DNA of 64,000 nucleotides from Trichuris trichiura (GCA_037903355.1 JBAJFE010000018.1:620001-684000), one strand, 5' to 3'; shown: positions 37,167 to 64,000, counted from the first letter of the stretch. Translations and numbers: made by a program. Notes: generated from the sequence alone by a model not told the origin.

Positions 37167-39994
37167 TAGGCGTTTCCTCCAGCGAAAATTCGTATTCGTC
37201 GAGGCAATGCAAAATGGGACACGTTTGGATCGGCGACCTGCAAGTTGAAAGTGTGTCATTTTATTTTTAGTCAAACAGCTCCCTTCTGCCACAACAGAGA
37301 GTAAAAGAGAGAAAGAGAATAACAACACGACGTGTTGTCTCATCAAGTTGCAGCAGTAAGCAACACCGCTTGGACGTACCGGCATAACGGCTATCCCTAT
37401 TGGAACCAGTACGAGTAGTACGACTAAGCGCTGGTTCAACGGCCGAAGATCTGGCCGAATGCCAACCGAAACCCCGTCTTGCCACCATTGTTACTAACAA
37501 TGTATCAAAGTTAGCTTATAGTGCTTATATGGACGAAAGGCTTGCATTGAACCAACTGGCGCGAAGAAAACGATACCACCGTTTGTCTGGAACAGCTGCC
37601 AATCAATCCCCCAATGCTCAGTGTTTGAGCGCGAACGCGCGGCGGAACCAGTGGCGCCACCCCTATGGGTTCTATTCCAACAGGAAAAAGCAAAATGAAC
37701 ATCTCAGTGATTTAGCACCATTCGACCATTCATTGGGACCGGAACAAAGTAATGGCGTGGCCATGCATGTTCGAAGTAACTGTCGAAACAACTAATCAGC
37801 CAAAGTGCATCAAGTCAAGCTGTGTTGGATGGGCACAAAAAAATGACTTGCATAAAGATCAATAGGTGAACGCCAATTCACCACTATGGCATATAAGCAG
37901 GCATAAGAGAGCGTGCGCGCACACATGCACACACACAGAGAGATATACATACATTAATTTAAAGGGACGGGGAAAAAAGTGGCGCGCAAACGCCTTCTGA
38001 AAGGAGGGAAGGTTCCTTGTCTCAATAGTGCTTAAAGAAGTAGCCATGAAAAATGCCATTCATTCGTCAACAATTGTCCCAACATTTGTCACGCCGATTG
38101 ATGGAACGCATCACCGATAATATACTAGCAACACCGTGGGATTACACAACCGGTGGCTCGTGGAACCTGTACGCGTATCGACCGCGCAAGCAGCCGCCGA
38201 CAACATTTTCAAACTGGCAAAGCACCCAACCCCGTAAGGCGAACGGAAAGGCCATCGCGAAAACAACGCCTTTGGGCCGAACAAAATCATCGCCTTGCTT
38301 TCCTGTACATTGCTCTCTTTATTGCCATTTTTACGCGCGGAGACTTGGTTTTTTTGCAAACGCAGATAAATATCGCCCATTTCCTGCAGGAGGAATATAA
38401 GCGCGCCGACAACGAGGCATTGAATGGCCCCTTTGTTATTTGAAAGCGAAAAGCCAACGATTGGAATTGCGCAAGTATTTAAGGGGAAAATGCTACTCGC
38501 GTAGCGACAGTGGATGAAGGTAGAAAAAAATGAATTGCGCCGATTCGGGATTTCGGAAATGGTCTTTTTTGTTTTTGCTTCTGCAACTGGAGAGACGGCC
38601 ATATTTAGGCGGGAAAGGATGGTGTTGCTTCTAGCCGACATGGAGCAGCGATAGGCGGACAGACATTTGTACGACTTCGTATTAGCGTTAGACTACATCC
38701 GTCGGTGTACGGACAACTTCCATACGCGGCAAATGAAGCATGGCTAAGCGTTTCGGAAACGCCAAGTCGCTCGAATAACGCATTCCGACGACAGGACAGA
38801 AATCGAAGGTGAATGGGAAAATTTCTATTTATGGAAATGATTTCAGGCATAGGGAAAGCGCCATTTTCCCAAGCGGTAACTAGGCTGCACGACGAAGCCT
38901 AAATTAGCCGACCCGAATGGCCAAGTGCATGGATGAAATTTTAATCAATCCAAAAGCGCTCCAAATTTGGCAACCGCTTTTCCAATCGAATAAAGGGAGG
39001 CGCGATCGCCGAACCTCTCGAACACGACTGCATCCATCCCTGAGGGTCATTTGCGTAGACGTAGAAACACAGCCCAAGGCGGCATTTCGCTTTGTTATTT
39101 GGTCGCGTCCAAATAAGCCAAACAACGCCAACTGGAGATACCGCCGACGCTTTTCTTATTGGATATTTTCAATTGTTCGTCAAAGTTTAACCAGCGAAGA
39201 AAAAATTAACTTATTTCCGTCGTACCGCCTTGAGGCAGCTCTTTTTAAAAAGAACATGGGAAAATGAAGTAATTTGTTTGCCGGCTAAAGCCGGAAGTTT
39301 TAAAAGAAAAAAAGTCAAAACATCTTCATTTGGACCGACGCCAATGCGTCCCATCTTTTCCAAAGTCTTTACGAAGCAACTGCATTCAAACAGAGCATTC
39401 CGTCCTAAGCAAATACACCCAAGCAGGCGACCATCAATCAACCGGCGAACCCATCGGCGAAGTGACGCTGTTTTAAAGGCAAAAATAAAAATCTAACGTG
39501 CCGCATGTCAGCCATTTCTACTTTGGGATACGAAGCAAAAGGATTTAATTCCTAATTCGGAATTGCATTGGCAATCGAGATTCGGGATAGTTGTTGGTAT
39601 TAACACAATGCCGCACTTGGTTAACCGCCAACAGCGTCAACAGCAATACAGCGAAGCCTAGCGAAAACGGTGACCTCGACTGTTTGACTACGGCAAAGAA
39701 TGGTCGGCTGAAAAAGGTGAGCGAACCACCGAAGATTTGCTTTCAAGAATGACGTGGCAGCCGAAAGACTAATGCTGCCAAACATGGACGACCATGCGCG
39801 CGTTGAACAACTTTTGCCGGAGGAGTATCAATTAAACGTCAACGAATGCATGCGGAAGCTAACATCCTTATAAAAAGTGAAGGCTCACTTCTCTCCGGAA
39901 ACATTCTAAAGAGCGCTGCCAACAAGGAGGCAAAACAATTTTGAAGAAAGTTGGACAATACCTTTTGACAAGCGAATTCAACAAGCAAGAACAC
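37167..39994. other. No recognised gene
   Basis: Upstream of the PPP1R16-like start. It holds a CA/GA-rich simple stretch at about 37915-37945 and short ORFs on both strands, none with family resemblance. Confidence 0.4.
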
Positions 39995-40131
39995 CTGCTT
40001 TGTTCATTTTATCGGCACGGATTGCGTTGATTTTCGTGCCCTCTACGACCAATGATCTTTTGACAAGCTCGATGCTGCCAGAGGGGCAAAATTCAGGGTT
40101 GGCAGAAGGCGGCCCGTGCTTGCCTGCGGAC
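39995..40131 (-). CDS. Candidate internal exon, unknown gene
   Basis: On the minus strand a GGCAG acceptor (before 40131) and an AAAGCAG|GTGTTC donor (after 39995) bracket an open 137-base stretch reading SAGKHGPPSANPEFCPSG followed by a charged helix-like part (SIELVKRSLVVEGTKINAIR). The sequence looks protein-like and the region is locally GC-richer than its surroundings. I recognise no family and no connecting exons were established. Confidence 0.25.
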
Positions 40132-40556
40132 CTGCCAGCGCCTAGTAGAAATTCGGCAATGATTACTTCCAGCAAAGAAACACTTTCGGCCATAACTTTA
40201 GCGATAACGTTCGATGCGCGTTTGTAACGGAATTACAGATAAAACAGTCCATTGTTGCACCTGAGCTACTTACAATGGACGGCGTAAAAAAAGTGTTTAC
40301 TGTAATGTTGACTAGGAAACGCAGGCTTCGGTACCGTAACGCAATGGTTTAAACCTTGCGAAGTTCGCATGGGGTAGGTACGCCCCTTTGCTGCCAGCCC
40401 GTCTCCCGTTGCGTATTTATGCGTAAGCTAAGTGGATGTCAAGTGAAGATTAATTTTTTAAAAAAAACAACCACTTCCTCCTTCAAGTTTGACGACCGCG
40501 CTTGAGAGGCACTGGCTGGCTAACTGTCTTTGGAAAGAACTTTCCGCTTTGATCAT

Positions 40557-40855
40557 TCAAGACAAACATTCTTGGAGCAACTGTTCGAGCTCGTCAATTT
40601 CCCTGGTCGCATTTCCCTTGAGAATGTGCATCGTTCGTTGCATCGATTCTGAATTATTCAGTTACTGCGGTTATTTGATTATCGCAAAGGATGAAGAAGG
40701 AAATGCAACCAATCATCCTGCTCGCCATAAACTACGACGGCAAAAGCTTTGCGGGGTAGAATCTTCGTTCGTCACTCCGCCATCGTACCACAGCGTTAAG
40801 TCGTCGATGGGCCAGTATTCAAGTGGACTTTTAAATGCCGCACGTTTCCAACGGG
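40557..40855 (-). CDS. Candidate terminal exons, unknown gene
   Basis: After a TTTTTCTAG acceptor at 40856 the minus strand reads WKRAAFKSPLEYWPIDDLTL and on to TPQSF. A GT donor near 40728 and a TTCAG acceptor near 40645 would join it to SMQRTMHILKGNATREIDEL and a short helix ending at a TGA (40559-40557). The phases can be made to agree. No upstream exon or start was found. The plus strand is also open here (40489-40899), so the coding strand is uncertain. Confidence 0.25.
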
Positions 40856-40899
40856 CTAGAAAAATGCAAGCGAAATTTGAATACTTAAAAAGCAACTAA

Positions 40900-42548
40900 A
40901 AACTTCCTTTTGCTTTTCAACATAGTAATTTTGCTAAAGCTCAATCTGGGGACAAGTCTAGCGTTCGATTGTATTTTTCTTTTCCGCGTGCGCTTAGAGT
41001 TACTTTATCAAAGGGGCGGCGAAAAGAGACCCGTAATTCCCTGTTCATGTTGCGTACAGTATAGTGTTATTCTATGAAGTTGTATAAATTTCAATATTAT
41101 TTTTATAGGATTATTTTTCAGCCATTTTGTTTAAGCTTGATTGCTAAATAGGAATAATAAATCTGGATCGAATAATTCGTGCGTTAAACATTGGCCAATT
41201 CAAAACAGGCAATGTAAGAGTGTGCAGGTACTTATGCTTATACGGTTAATTTTAAAAAAATAATATGAAATAAAGGCGCACGACAAACGTATTTTGGTGA
41301 AAAATATAGAAATGAGCTCCATGATCAACTGAAGTAAAAAAGTCGGGCAATTAAAAGTACAGTAATGAAAGTAGTATTCAGGGAGTTATACAATGACTTC
41401 ATCTTTAGTGGATAATTTCTTAGACTGTAACGCAAAGACGTCTTTTAAAGTAACTATCCATCGAACGAATACTGCAAAGTAATAGCTTTTGACGTACGAA
41501 GCCAAGCTCATACAAGCTTAACGCTAGGATTTTGTTCTGCGCACTCGTTGAATGAGTTACAGTTCAACCATTGAAGTTTGAAGTGATCAGTGTAACATGA
41601 AATTGGGGGACAAATAAGACTAGCGTAAAATGTCACCACAAAACGCGGGAAAATAGATTTCAATAGCCTATCCGTCTACAGCAGCATTTTTTCTACTTTC
41701 GAAAAACTCGTGCAACTAATTTTATTACCATCTGCATGCTAAACTAACGAAAGCACAGTTAAGCCAAGGATCGAACATGGATCACCTCGAACACGTAAAT
41801 TGAACTTCTCTGAAAAATAGAGACGCCGAGCCTTCTGGCAAACTTAGTTATTAAGAAAAGTGTGCACTGGACGATGTGCCGGTCTTTATCGAGTTACACC
41901 GAAAGCAGTTGGACTAAACTGTTGTCGGATGGAAATCAATAAGCCTCTAATGAATGTTACGCCATATTAATAAAAGGATGGCAGAATTAGGCGCTGATAT
42001 GTAGCTTTTCTTTCATACGCAATGGCAGAGCATCAGTTTTCGCTGCCTATTGACGCGTAACTATCTACTTTATAATAAAATCATGACGAAGGCAGGTACT
42101 TGGAAAAAAAAAACTTTTGAGTCAGTTTGCCCAAGCCAGATTTCTAGCAATTTTCAGCACTCTACTTCTGCTATAAACGTGACTGAGCGTTGAATTGAAG
42201 ACGTGTCACTTTTTTACCTGCACATCAATAAATCTTGCTACAGTAAGATAAAAAGCCGACTGCCATTCGGTCGAAAAAAGCAGAAGCTACTGTCTAATCT
42301 TTTTAAAACGCATTTACGCAGCAACAATTTTTTTCAATGCCCAGCAGCATTCTGCGAAATAATTTTTTTTTCTGGGGCGTTTTCGATCGACCCCCAAACA
42401 TACAGTAACCCGCAAAAGTAAACAGCGGAAAGTAGGTACGTTGGGCCATCGAAAACAAAACCAGCTGCAGTAGCCATGTTGGCCCCGAAATTTTTAAAAA
42501 ACGCTTTCCTTACAGCGCAGCGCATCTGTTGGCTTCCTGAAAAAGCAG
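40900..42548. other. No gene seen
   Basis: AT-rich sequence, very few ORFs on either strand. Confidence 0.5.
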
Positions 42549-42815
42549 CTAGCAACTGTAAGAATGTTTAAAGGATTTCTCCGCTCTAACGTCGGCGTCC
42601 CGCAAAGTTGGTTCAAATGGCGACTGTGCGCACAAGTGCATAAGTCGATTAAGCGTGCAGTTGACATCGCCGGTGCTGCTATGCTGTAACTGACTGGAAC
42701 GGGTTGGTATTCCTAAGCAATATTTGCAAGCAGGCGCAAAGAAACAACGCCATGAATATCTCATTTTTAAGCAGTCACAAAGGTTGCTTCGCTGGTACAT
42801 TAATGCTGCGAACAT
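42549..42815 (-). CDS. Small ORF, doubtful
   Basis: An 88-codon ATG-started minus-strand ORF. Its second half (HSSTGDVNCTLNRLMHLCAQ) has plausible composition, and acceptor/donor-like sites (CGTTCCAG, GCGCTGTAAGG) lie within and just below it, so the true exon limits may differ. It has no recognised family. Confidence 0.2.
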   Translation of the reverse strand: MFAALMYQRSNLCDCLKMRYSWRCFFAPACKYCLGIPTRSSQLQHSSTGDVNCTLNRLMHLCAQSPFEPTLRDADVRAEKSFKHSYSC

Positions 42816-44184
42816 ACGCAGAATAGGATCACGTCCTTTAGCTGTCCTACGGTTTGAGAAAAGCAGGTTCCTTTATGCTAAGAATACAGTCAGCGTGTTG
42901 CGCCCTTGCTGGCGAGAATGCCGACCACCCTGTTTTGCCCTCATCTAAGTCTAAGCCAAGATGTACGCCTTAAATTTCAGCTTAGGCTTAAGCAAAGGCG
43001 GAAAGAGATCACCGGCAAACTTACAGTATAACGTTGGGGTAGCTGAGAAACAGAATCCGCAGAATATCTTGAAGAATCAGCGGAGACAACTGTTGTATAT
43101 ATCCAATTATCGCTAGGCATTTCGATGTAGTAAGACAAGGATTACAGCTTGAGAGGCATTAAACTATGCTATTCATTTTTCTTACTGTACGTATGCAGGT
43201 ACGCTTTTCTTTCTGCCTTGTGCTCGGAAGAGAAAATTCCCTTCAGCATCGTAAAAAACCCTTATTTTAGCTAGGTATTTGCAAGTTGTATAAAAAAATA
43301 TTCAGGCTGTGTATAGGGCTACGTTGCTTCATTTGTCAGGCTCTTATTCGGGACAGCAGTTTCATTGAGAAAATAGCATTTCCTCATTAAGCTTAACATT
43401 GCCAACGGCTTACGAAGGAATACGCATTTCGTTATCAGCAAAAATTGGTTAGCGCCCGTTTAGAATAGCGATGTAAACGCGTATTCTCCTAAGCAAGCTC
43501 TTTTGCTTATCCGAAGCTTCACCCAGGACTGTTAGACTTGAGAAGTTATAGCACCCATTCGTAGGCACCCTTTGTTGGTTAAGGATAGTAGTTGAACTAA
43601 TAGCTCGAGCGAGTCGAGCTCTTGCTTGAAATGTGCTAGAGTTCGTTTGACGTTTACTTATGAGTCAGTACGTCTAAAATAACTCAAATGCAGTGGCGGT
43701 ACTGACTATCGCATGACAATTTTTAATTTCCAGCTTGCCAGCGAGTTTTAGTCGATGTTCTAATGGCGTGCTGCTTTTTGTTACGTCGGCTAATAGCTGG
43801 AGTGATTTAAGTTTGCATAAGGCTTTTCGCGGCTTTTTACCAAATGTCCAACGGTAAAATTATAAATATTTTTTTTTTTGCAGAGCTTCCGGGACCAAAC
43901 TGTTTCCGTCTTTAGCGGCTACGCTTTACTACGGAAGGAAGGACTACCAGGTTCCTCTTGAAAGCTCAACTGATAGGTTTCGCATTAACATAATATTACA
44001 GGGGGTAATTAAGAATCAATGGAAGCGTATGTATCCATTACGGAAAAGGGATACTTCATCTTAAAGCTTACCGTTTGTTGAACGTCGTATGCCGAAACAC
44101 ATAAGATTGCAGTGTGCTTGATTACAATGTATGGCTCGTTGTTGGTTTGGTTTTATTAAACGGCTGTTTTGTTGTCCGTGAACA
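42816..44184. other. No gene seen; one PLE-like relic
   Basis: No supported ORF. A fragment at 43882-43945 (GAGCTTCCGGGACCAAACTG...) resembles the centre of the foldback element at 16.1 kb and is probably an old relic of the same family. Confidence 0.4.
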
Positions 44185-45225
44185 ATGATTCGACTGCTGG
44201 GACTGTCCTACCCAAACGAAAATAACGGACAAGACGCAACCAGCTTTTGGAGTATCGCACACGTTAAACTATTGCTTATTGTGTGCTTGCTAGTCGTGAC
44301 GCTTGGCAGTTCATTGTTTCCATTGTTGTTTCGTCGAATTGTTTCGAATGCTCAGTCGTTACGCATCCGGCAGCGGGTGGTAACCATTTTTAGCCTGTTG
44401 TCTTGCTTTGGCGGCGGTGTTTTTCTTGGCACATCTCTGCTAGATCTACTCCCGGATACGCGTGAAGAATTGCTGGAAGCGGCTGACAGCTCGTCCTATA
44501 GCTTCCGCAATTTTCCGTTGGCAGAATTTTTTACAGCTATTGGCTTTAGCTTTATTTTATGCATTGAACAGCTGGCAATTCACGCAAAGTTGACCTGTGG
44601 GCGTCGCGCATCAGTTGCCTCATCCAACCAGTCTAACTGTGGTACAGCCGGAGCAAGCACATGCGAAGGCAAGCCTCTACTTAACGAAAGTCATCGTCAG
44701 CCTTCATATTCTTCTGTAACAAATGAAGAGGACGTTCACGAGGATCCCATGACGCACTCATGGTTAAGAGCGATAATCCTTGTGCTCACATTGTCCATTC
44801 ATGCCTTGTTCGAAGGACTTGCCATGGGTCTGATTGGCCAATATACGACTGCTTTTCAAATTTTTGCCGCTCTTTGTATACATAGATCGCTGGTGGCCTT
44901 CAGTTTGGGGCTTCGATTGATTTCGTTCAAAGATGTAAGCACTTGTACAGTTGTCCTTTTTTGTACAGCCTTCGCTGCCGTGGGCAGTCTCGGTGGTTTC
45001 ATCGGTATAGTATTATCCGAAGCGCTTCGATCAAAGTTAGCCCATTTTATAACCGGTTCGCTGCAGGGAATAGCTTGTGGCACCTTTTTATACATAGTAA
45101 CATTTGAAATTCTCCCTCACGAGCTGAGCACCAGTACAGCCCATTTACTTCCGGTTAAGCTGATTTTCTTTCTTGCCGGCCTTGGTACCATTGCTTTTGT
45201 GCTCTATTACGGTGAACCACTCTGA
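44185..45225 (+). CDS. ZIP-family zinc transporter (SLC39A1-3-like)
   Basis: An intronless 346-aa ORF. ZIP proteins move zinc or other divalent metals into the cytosol across the plasma or vesicle membranes. Eight hydrophobic segments are seen: three before a variable cytosolic loop (residues about 138-190) and five after it. The first half carries FGGGVFLGTSLLDLLPDTRE, matching the TM2 end of the ZIPII group (GGVFLATCLLDLLP-type). The TM4 motif IHALFEGLAMGL supplies the conserved His and Glu of the binuclear metal site. TM5 has IHRSLVAFSLGLRL, where most relatives have HK. The C-terminal half contains LQGIACGTFLYIVTFEILPHEL, typical of the subfamily. The ATG at 44185 gives a normal-length N terminus. 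The stop is only 182 bp before the BLTP2 ATG. Confidence 0.93.
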   Translation: MIRLLGLSYPNENNGQDATSFWSIAHVKLLLIVCLLVVTLGSSLFPLLFRRIVSNAQSLRIRQRVVTIFSLLSCFGGGVFLGTSLLDLLPDTREELLEAADSSSYSFRNFPLAEFFTAIGFSFILCIEQLAIHAKLTCGRRASVASSNQSNCGTAGASTCEGKPLLNESHRQPSYSSVTNEEDVHEDPMTHSWLRAIILVLTLSIHALFEGLAMGLIGQYTTAFQIFAALCIHRSLVAFSLGLRLISFKDVSTCTVVLFCTAFAAVGSLGGFIGIVLSEALRSKLAHFITGSLQGIACGTFLYIVTFEILPHELSTSTAHLLPVKLIFFLAGLGTIAFVLYYGEPL

Positions 45226-45407
45226 AATAGGTGAAATGTATAGTGTTTGCCATTGTTTTAAAAACGCTTTATGACTATTTTGGAGTAAATTGTTTCCGAC
45301 GTCAGCGTTTCTCTTCAGCATGGGAATTTGAATTGACCTGTTTGCTACTTTTCGAAATTGCCCTTGAAAATTGTTGTCACGTCGATTTGTCATTTGCAGC
45401 AGAGCCG

Positions 45408-60049
<14,642 letters not shown>

Positions 60050-62747
60050 AATATTTGCTTGTATGTGTCCTCAAACGACGCTGTAGCTTTACCGAAAAGC
60101 TTTAAGAATGTGACTCTATTTTTATCACTTCGCCGTTTTACAGCGTTGACAACTTGTACCGTACGTGCCATATATTTTTGCAAAAGTTTTGACACATTTT
60201 GGCATCTTGTACCGACCCCCAACGTTTTGTTGGAAAGACGATATGATTACGCTGACTTGACAGAACAAAAAGTGTTGCTTGTACTTCCCGCGAATACTTT
60301 TGTGAAGGGAGAAGCTACAGTTGACCGATTCGAACAGCTTCCGAGAGAAAACATACGTAGTGTGTTTCTATCATTTGAGTCCTTTTACATGACAGAGGAT
60401 ACGTCACGCGATGGTTAACGCTAAGTTGTGCAGTAGTGACCAGAGGATGCTGGTCGTGCCAGGGAAGTTTTCTTTGCCTTATCCGAACAAAAAATTATCA
60501 CTTCATTAGTCCATTGTTCATTTTAACGTGTTATGTGGTGCGGGTGAATCGTTGAACCTGCACATCTTTTACTCCCGTTAGAACAGCACGTTGCAGCGCG
60601 CAAAATAAATGCAGGCCATAGGATATCCAAATACGCCATCCTGCTCAGCCGACTTCCCACCTTGCAACCTTTGTATGAACTTCAATGTGCTCACTTCATC
60701 TGCAATGGAATCGTTAGAATTGGCTTCTCATCCAAGAGTGAATCAGAATGATCACTGAAAAGAAAGGCAATGGTGCAGACCAGTGGGTCGTATTTCGCTT
60801 TTTAAAGAGCCTCTTGCATAAGCATAGGTGAACAAAATTTATTTTAAAAACACACGGTCTGAAATGGCAAGAATGGATTTTCTTGTCAAAATGCGCTCTG
60901 GGACGTACCGTACGGTAGCTGTAACGCAAATGAACAGAAAGCAAAATTTAAGCGTTTGTTTTGCCACGATATGTCTGCTCCACTCAACATTAAGCCGAAA
61001 ATGACAAACTCGGCCTGCCGCTTTCGGGTTTGGTAATTATGGTGGTGACAAAATGGTTCTTGTTGTTCAAACGGGAGCTCGTATTTTGGATGAAGCTTAG
61101 CTGGCGTGCAGCCACCGCAGTGACTAACAGGAATATAAATATTTCTGCTAGTGTACCTGCATTACTTTTGGGTACTGTACATTGCCGGGAGCAATTCGAC
61201 AAGACGAGAACTAACGATTATTCTTACATTAGATGTTTAAAAACACATTCAGTGAAAGGTATATTTTTAATCGGTAGAACTTTCAAACAGTTTCTAAAAA
61301 TGCTTACCTTAATTCACGAGGTGCTCACATAATATAGTTACCGTCAAAATGCTGCGCTGGATACGCAGAGTAGTGGTCCCTACGTAATGTCTCCTTATTT
61401 TGGGGTTTACTATGTCAAACGAAACCATTTGATAAATCACTTGCCTTAAGAGCGGGATAAACTTTGGAAGATATGGTTACCTAGCACAGGACAACTGTGC
61501 GCGCGGTGTTGACCATTTGGGTTTAGCTTAAGTTGGAGCGGAGAGGACCGGGAACAGCATGCCCACGGTGTCACTATGTCAACGACCAGGCGAGAACGAA
61601 TGCAACAGTAGCTATGCGCGGTAGGCAGTTACAGTTGTACAAAATGTACCAGCTGTCGCACAAGCCTACTTTCGCTTTTCCGCTTTGGGTAAGTGTTTAA
61701 GCGAAAGCAAATACAATCCAAAAGATGTAAGTGCCGCTACTCTTGGTTAATCCGCAATCATAAATTTAAAGATGACTCTCTCAGAAGTACCCATTCTTTA
61801 GTATTTTAATTCCAGTTTAACGATCCGTTCTTGCTTAGCGTTTGCTAGCATTTTAACTCCGCTTAGGAATAGTGTAAATCCAGTCTTGGCCATCGCCTTC
61901 TTACTGTACTGTTTTCTGAAAATCAAGTAATGTACAATGGTCAAATAGATTTTATACATTTATTCCCAATATCGCCTCGTAAAATTTGAAAAAAGAAAGA
62001 ACCGGTCGTTTTCAGCGCTTAGAAAACGGAAAATATGCGCTGTTCGCAGTAAATTTAATTCAAAGCGCAAATTAATGCTCAAACGCTATGAGAGCATCAG
62101 TCGTCATGGCGCTTATTCGAAACCGCGATTTTTGGCATTTTTTCACGCGAATTCGTATTCCTTTATCGCTGGGCACTTTCTAAGGCAACGTAAGAATTTA
62201 TGCTCACATCGGCGCGCTGCGGATTCTTTCGGCACAGTTTCCTTTATTTCACTTTTGAATTTTAATTTCGTAATTTTTCAATTCCATTTTAACGTCAAGC
62301 GAATTTTAACCGCATGTCTGAGTAATCTGCGTTGGGCGATGTGACTGATGTCTAAGAGCGTTCTTCGTTTCAAAAACTTTTTGATTACACTGGATTTTGT
62401 TTAAAATTTTTACAAAAATTACAAAACTGCCGTTGCCTTTGCCAACAGCTGGAATTAAGCTACTGCTGCTGCTGCTTCGAGCTGTGCCAATTAAAGCAAC
62501 GGCAACGTTAATGAAGAGTAGGATCCATTTGCTTAGTGAATCACTGCGGCGACAGTACAGTATACTATCCGCTTGTTGTCAAGCGACAATTGCCTATGTC
62601 CATCACTTGTTCGAGCGATAAATTAAATACAAGCTCCGCTTATCCGAAGGATCGCCTTGTTCCAGCTACGTCTATGTAATTTTTCTTTGCTCGTTGCTTT
62701 TTCAGCAATTCGCCAAAACAATCGTAGTTGTTTTCAGGCAGGAGAAA
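60050..62747. other. Intergenic, no recognised gene
   Basis: About 2.7 kb between BLTP2 and the hnRNP K-like gene. A plus-strand ORF end at 60222-60418 (RYDYADLTEQKVLLVLPANT...) and an antisense ORF at 59998-60222 have plausible composition but no recognised family or exon chain. A CTG run (CTGCTGCTGCTGCTT) lies near 62464. Confidence 0.4.
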
Positions 62748-64000
62748 ATGAAACGCTTCAACGATAATCGCGTTGGTGCCAACGATGCCGTTAAACGTGT
62801 TAGAGATTTGGGCAATCAGTTGTTGGTCCGTCTGCTTATTCCTAGCCGGGTATGCGCAAAATCTTTTTCTTCATCTCTCGAGCTCCTGTTGCCGTTGTTC
62901 GTATGGCTTAGGGAACCTACTGAGACGGTCGCGGGAAGCTAGTAAAACGCTCTTGCTTGCTCGAGTTGTTACCTCGGTTGCTAGGCAACTTGCTCGCCTT
63001 AGATTGACAAAGCTTCGATCGTTCTTCAATGTTTTCTGCTCTTGTGTCCACCTAATTACTTAAGTATACGTTTTCGATGAATAGTCACTGTAACAAATTT
63101 TGTTAATGCTATTCGGATATGCGTGATTGGAGTTTACGTTCATTATATTTTTTTCCTTTGCCCATTCAATAACGTGTAGCGCAAAATTAGCCATTTTTAT
63201 TTCGCAGGCCGCCGGAGCAGTGATCGGAAAAGGAGGCTCGTTTATTCAATATCTTCGCAGTGAGGTGAGTCGTCTTTTTTTGAGCATACTCGGAAGTCCC
63301 GCCGCTAGCAGTCGGGTCGGTTGCAGTTTTTGCTAAAATGTACCCTCTTCTTTTTTCATATTCCCTGGCCCGTCCGTCCACTTGGCTGCCAAGTGTGCGA
63401 CTAAGGCGCCTATCTGTCCACGCTAGTGTGGGAGCCCGTTTTTGACCAATATATTTACCGTCGCGGTGCGTCCGTGTGTATTTGCGCTCACGTTGCGTGT
63501 TTGGTATTTCCGGTACAGAAAAACGCTGTCATTAATCTCCCTGACAGTGATAACCCCGAACGGTATGATCGCCTACTCTGGCGATACCTTTTTTCTTCTT
63601 TGTTTTCTTCTTCTTCTTCTTCTTCTCTTGTTCTTTTAGTTCGCTCCACTATGTTCGCCCTAACCCTTTCTAGTTCTCCATTGGCAGATATCTTGCTACC
63701 AACGACCATAGCACATCGTCCGTCAAAGTTTTTCCTCTATTCCTTCTCCCTTTCGCCGTTATACCTCCGTTCTTGCTCATTGCCGTTCCTTTTTCAGGGT
63801 AGTGTACATATCGTCGAACGACATGCTTAACATCGTTAGCTGCGTAGCCGAAATCATTCCAAAATTGGAAGAGGTAGTCGCCCTTTTGCCTCCATTTTGC
63901 CTTTGCTAAACGACCCTTACGCAGGGAAGATACAGCCCGGAAAGCGAGCTGCGAGTTCTCATCCATCACAGCCAAGCGGGAGCCGTAATCGGTCGGGCTG
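62748..64000 (+). CDS. hnRNP K-like KH-domain RNA-binding protein, 5' part (runs off the window)
   Basis: hnRNP K proteins bind C-rich single-stranded RNA and DNA through three KH domains. Five exons with consistent phases are visible: 62748-62849 (MKRFNDNRVGAN ... LLVRLLIPSR), 63208-63264 (AAGAVIGKGGSFIQYLRSE), 63519-63562 (KNAVINLPDSDNPE), 63798-63873 (VVYISSNDMLNIVSCVAEII then PKLEE) and 63925 onward (YSPESELRVLIHHSQAGAVI then GRA). Together they give KH1 with its GXXG loop (GKGG) and the beginning of KH2, in the hnRNP K order and spacing (compare [20 protein letters not shown]). A TTTTCAG acceptor lies ten bases before the ATG. KH2 is cut by the window edge; the remaining KH3 should lie to the right. 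Confidence 0.9.
63606..63627. repeat. CTT microsatellite
   Basis: Seven or so tandem TTC/CTT units inside the third intron of the hnRNP K-like gene. Confidence 0.85.

Noticed and set aside
44856..45095. Minus-strand ORF inside the ZIP gene
   Set aside because: Antisense shadow; the plus strand carries all the ZIP membrane segments.
63488..63975. Minus-strand ORFs at the right edge
   Set aside because: They lie opposite hnRNP K-like exons and the CTT microsatellite, which creates an artificial acidic run (EEEEEEN).

Overview
The window is nuclear DNA from an invertebrate animal, most likely a nematode. I infer this from many very short spliceosomal introns (about 45-60 bp), compact genes, animal-specific proteins (USF-type bHLH-zip, PPP1R16-type ankyrin protein, BLTP2/hobbit) and several Penelope-like retroelements. 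A clade I nematode (Trichinella/Trichuris relatives) would fit, but the species cannot be fixed from sequence alone. No prokaryotic genes, CRISPR array or tRNA was found.

Layout. 0-3.5 kb: a small two-exon gene of unknown function, then mostly gene-poor DNA. 3.5-8.4 kb: two Penelope-like elements (PLEs), one with direct terminal repeats on + and one 5'-truncated on -. 8.6-10.7 kb (-): TIM44, at least twelve exons. 11.7-12.6 kb (+): a USF-like bHLH transcription factor, divergent from TIM44. 13.0-16.0 kb: a third PLE (-) inside a 127-bp direct repeat. 16.0-16.3 kb: a short foldback element. 19.1-22.2 kb (+): NUP50, with a 0.4-kb non-autonomous PLE relative in one intron. 25.3-26.4 kb (-): MECR, the mitochondrial enoyl reductase. 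30.3-37.2 kb (-): a PPP1R16 (MYPT3/TIMAP)-like protein phosphatase 1 regulator with a C-terminal prenylation box. 37-44 kb: no recognised gene, a few weak candidate exons. 44.2-45.2 kb (+): an intronless ZIP zinc transporter. 45.4-60.0 kb (+): BLTP2/KIAA0100/hobbit, a very large bridge-like lipid transfer protein. 62.7 kb to the right edge (+): the start of an hnRNP K-like KH-domain gene.

The host genes are housekeeping genes with no obvious shared pathway, though TIM44 and MECR both act in the mitochondrial matrix. The most interesting material is the mobile DNA. There are three RT/GIY-YIG PLE copies of two families and at least one (probably two) non-autonomous foldback derivative. The three RT copies and the clear derivative carry hammerhead-ribozyme-like cores near the 3' end. 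Target-site duplications are 11-13 bp, except for one copy flanked by a 127-bp duplication. Other unexplained structures are a 98-bp near-perfect hairpin in a PPP1R16-like intron, a second 110-bp foldback in a BLTP2 intron, and a 1.3-kb intronic block dense in short alternating TATAC/GTATA words that contains a pogo-like MITE. Several start codons sit just downstream of a TTNCAG-type acceptor, as expected for spliced-leader trans-splicing or 5'UTR introns.

Exon boundaries were read by eye from GT/AG signals, frame and remembered family alignments. They are not computed gene models.
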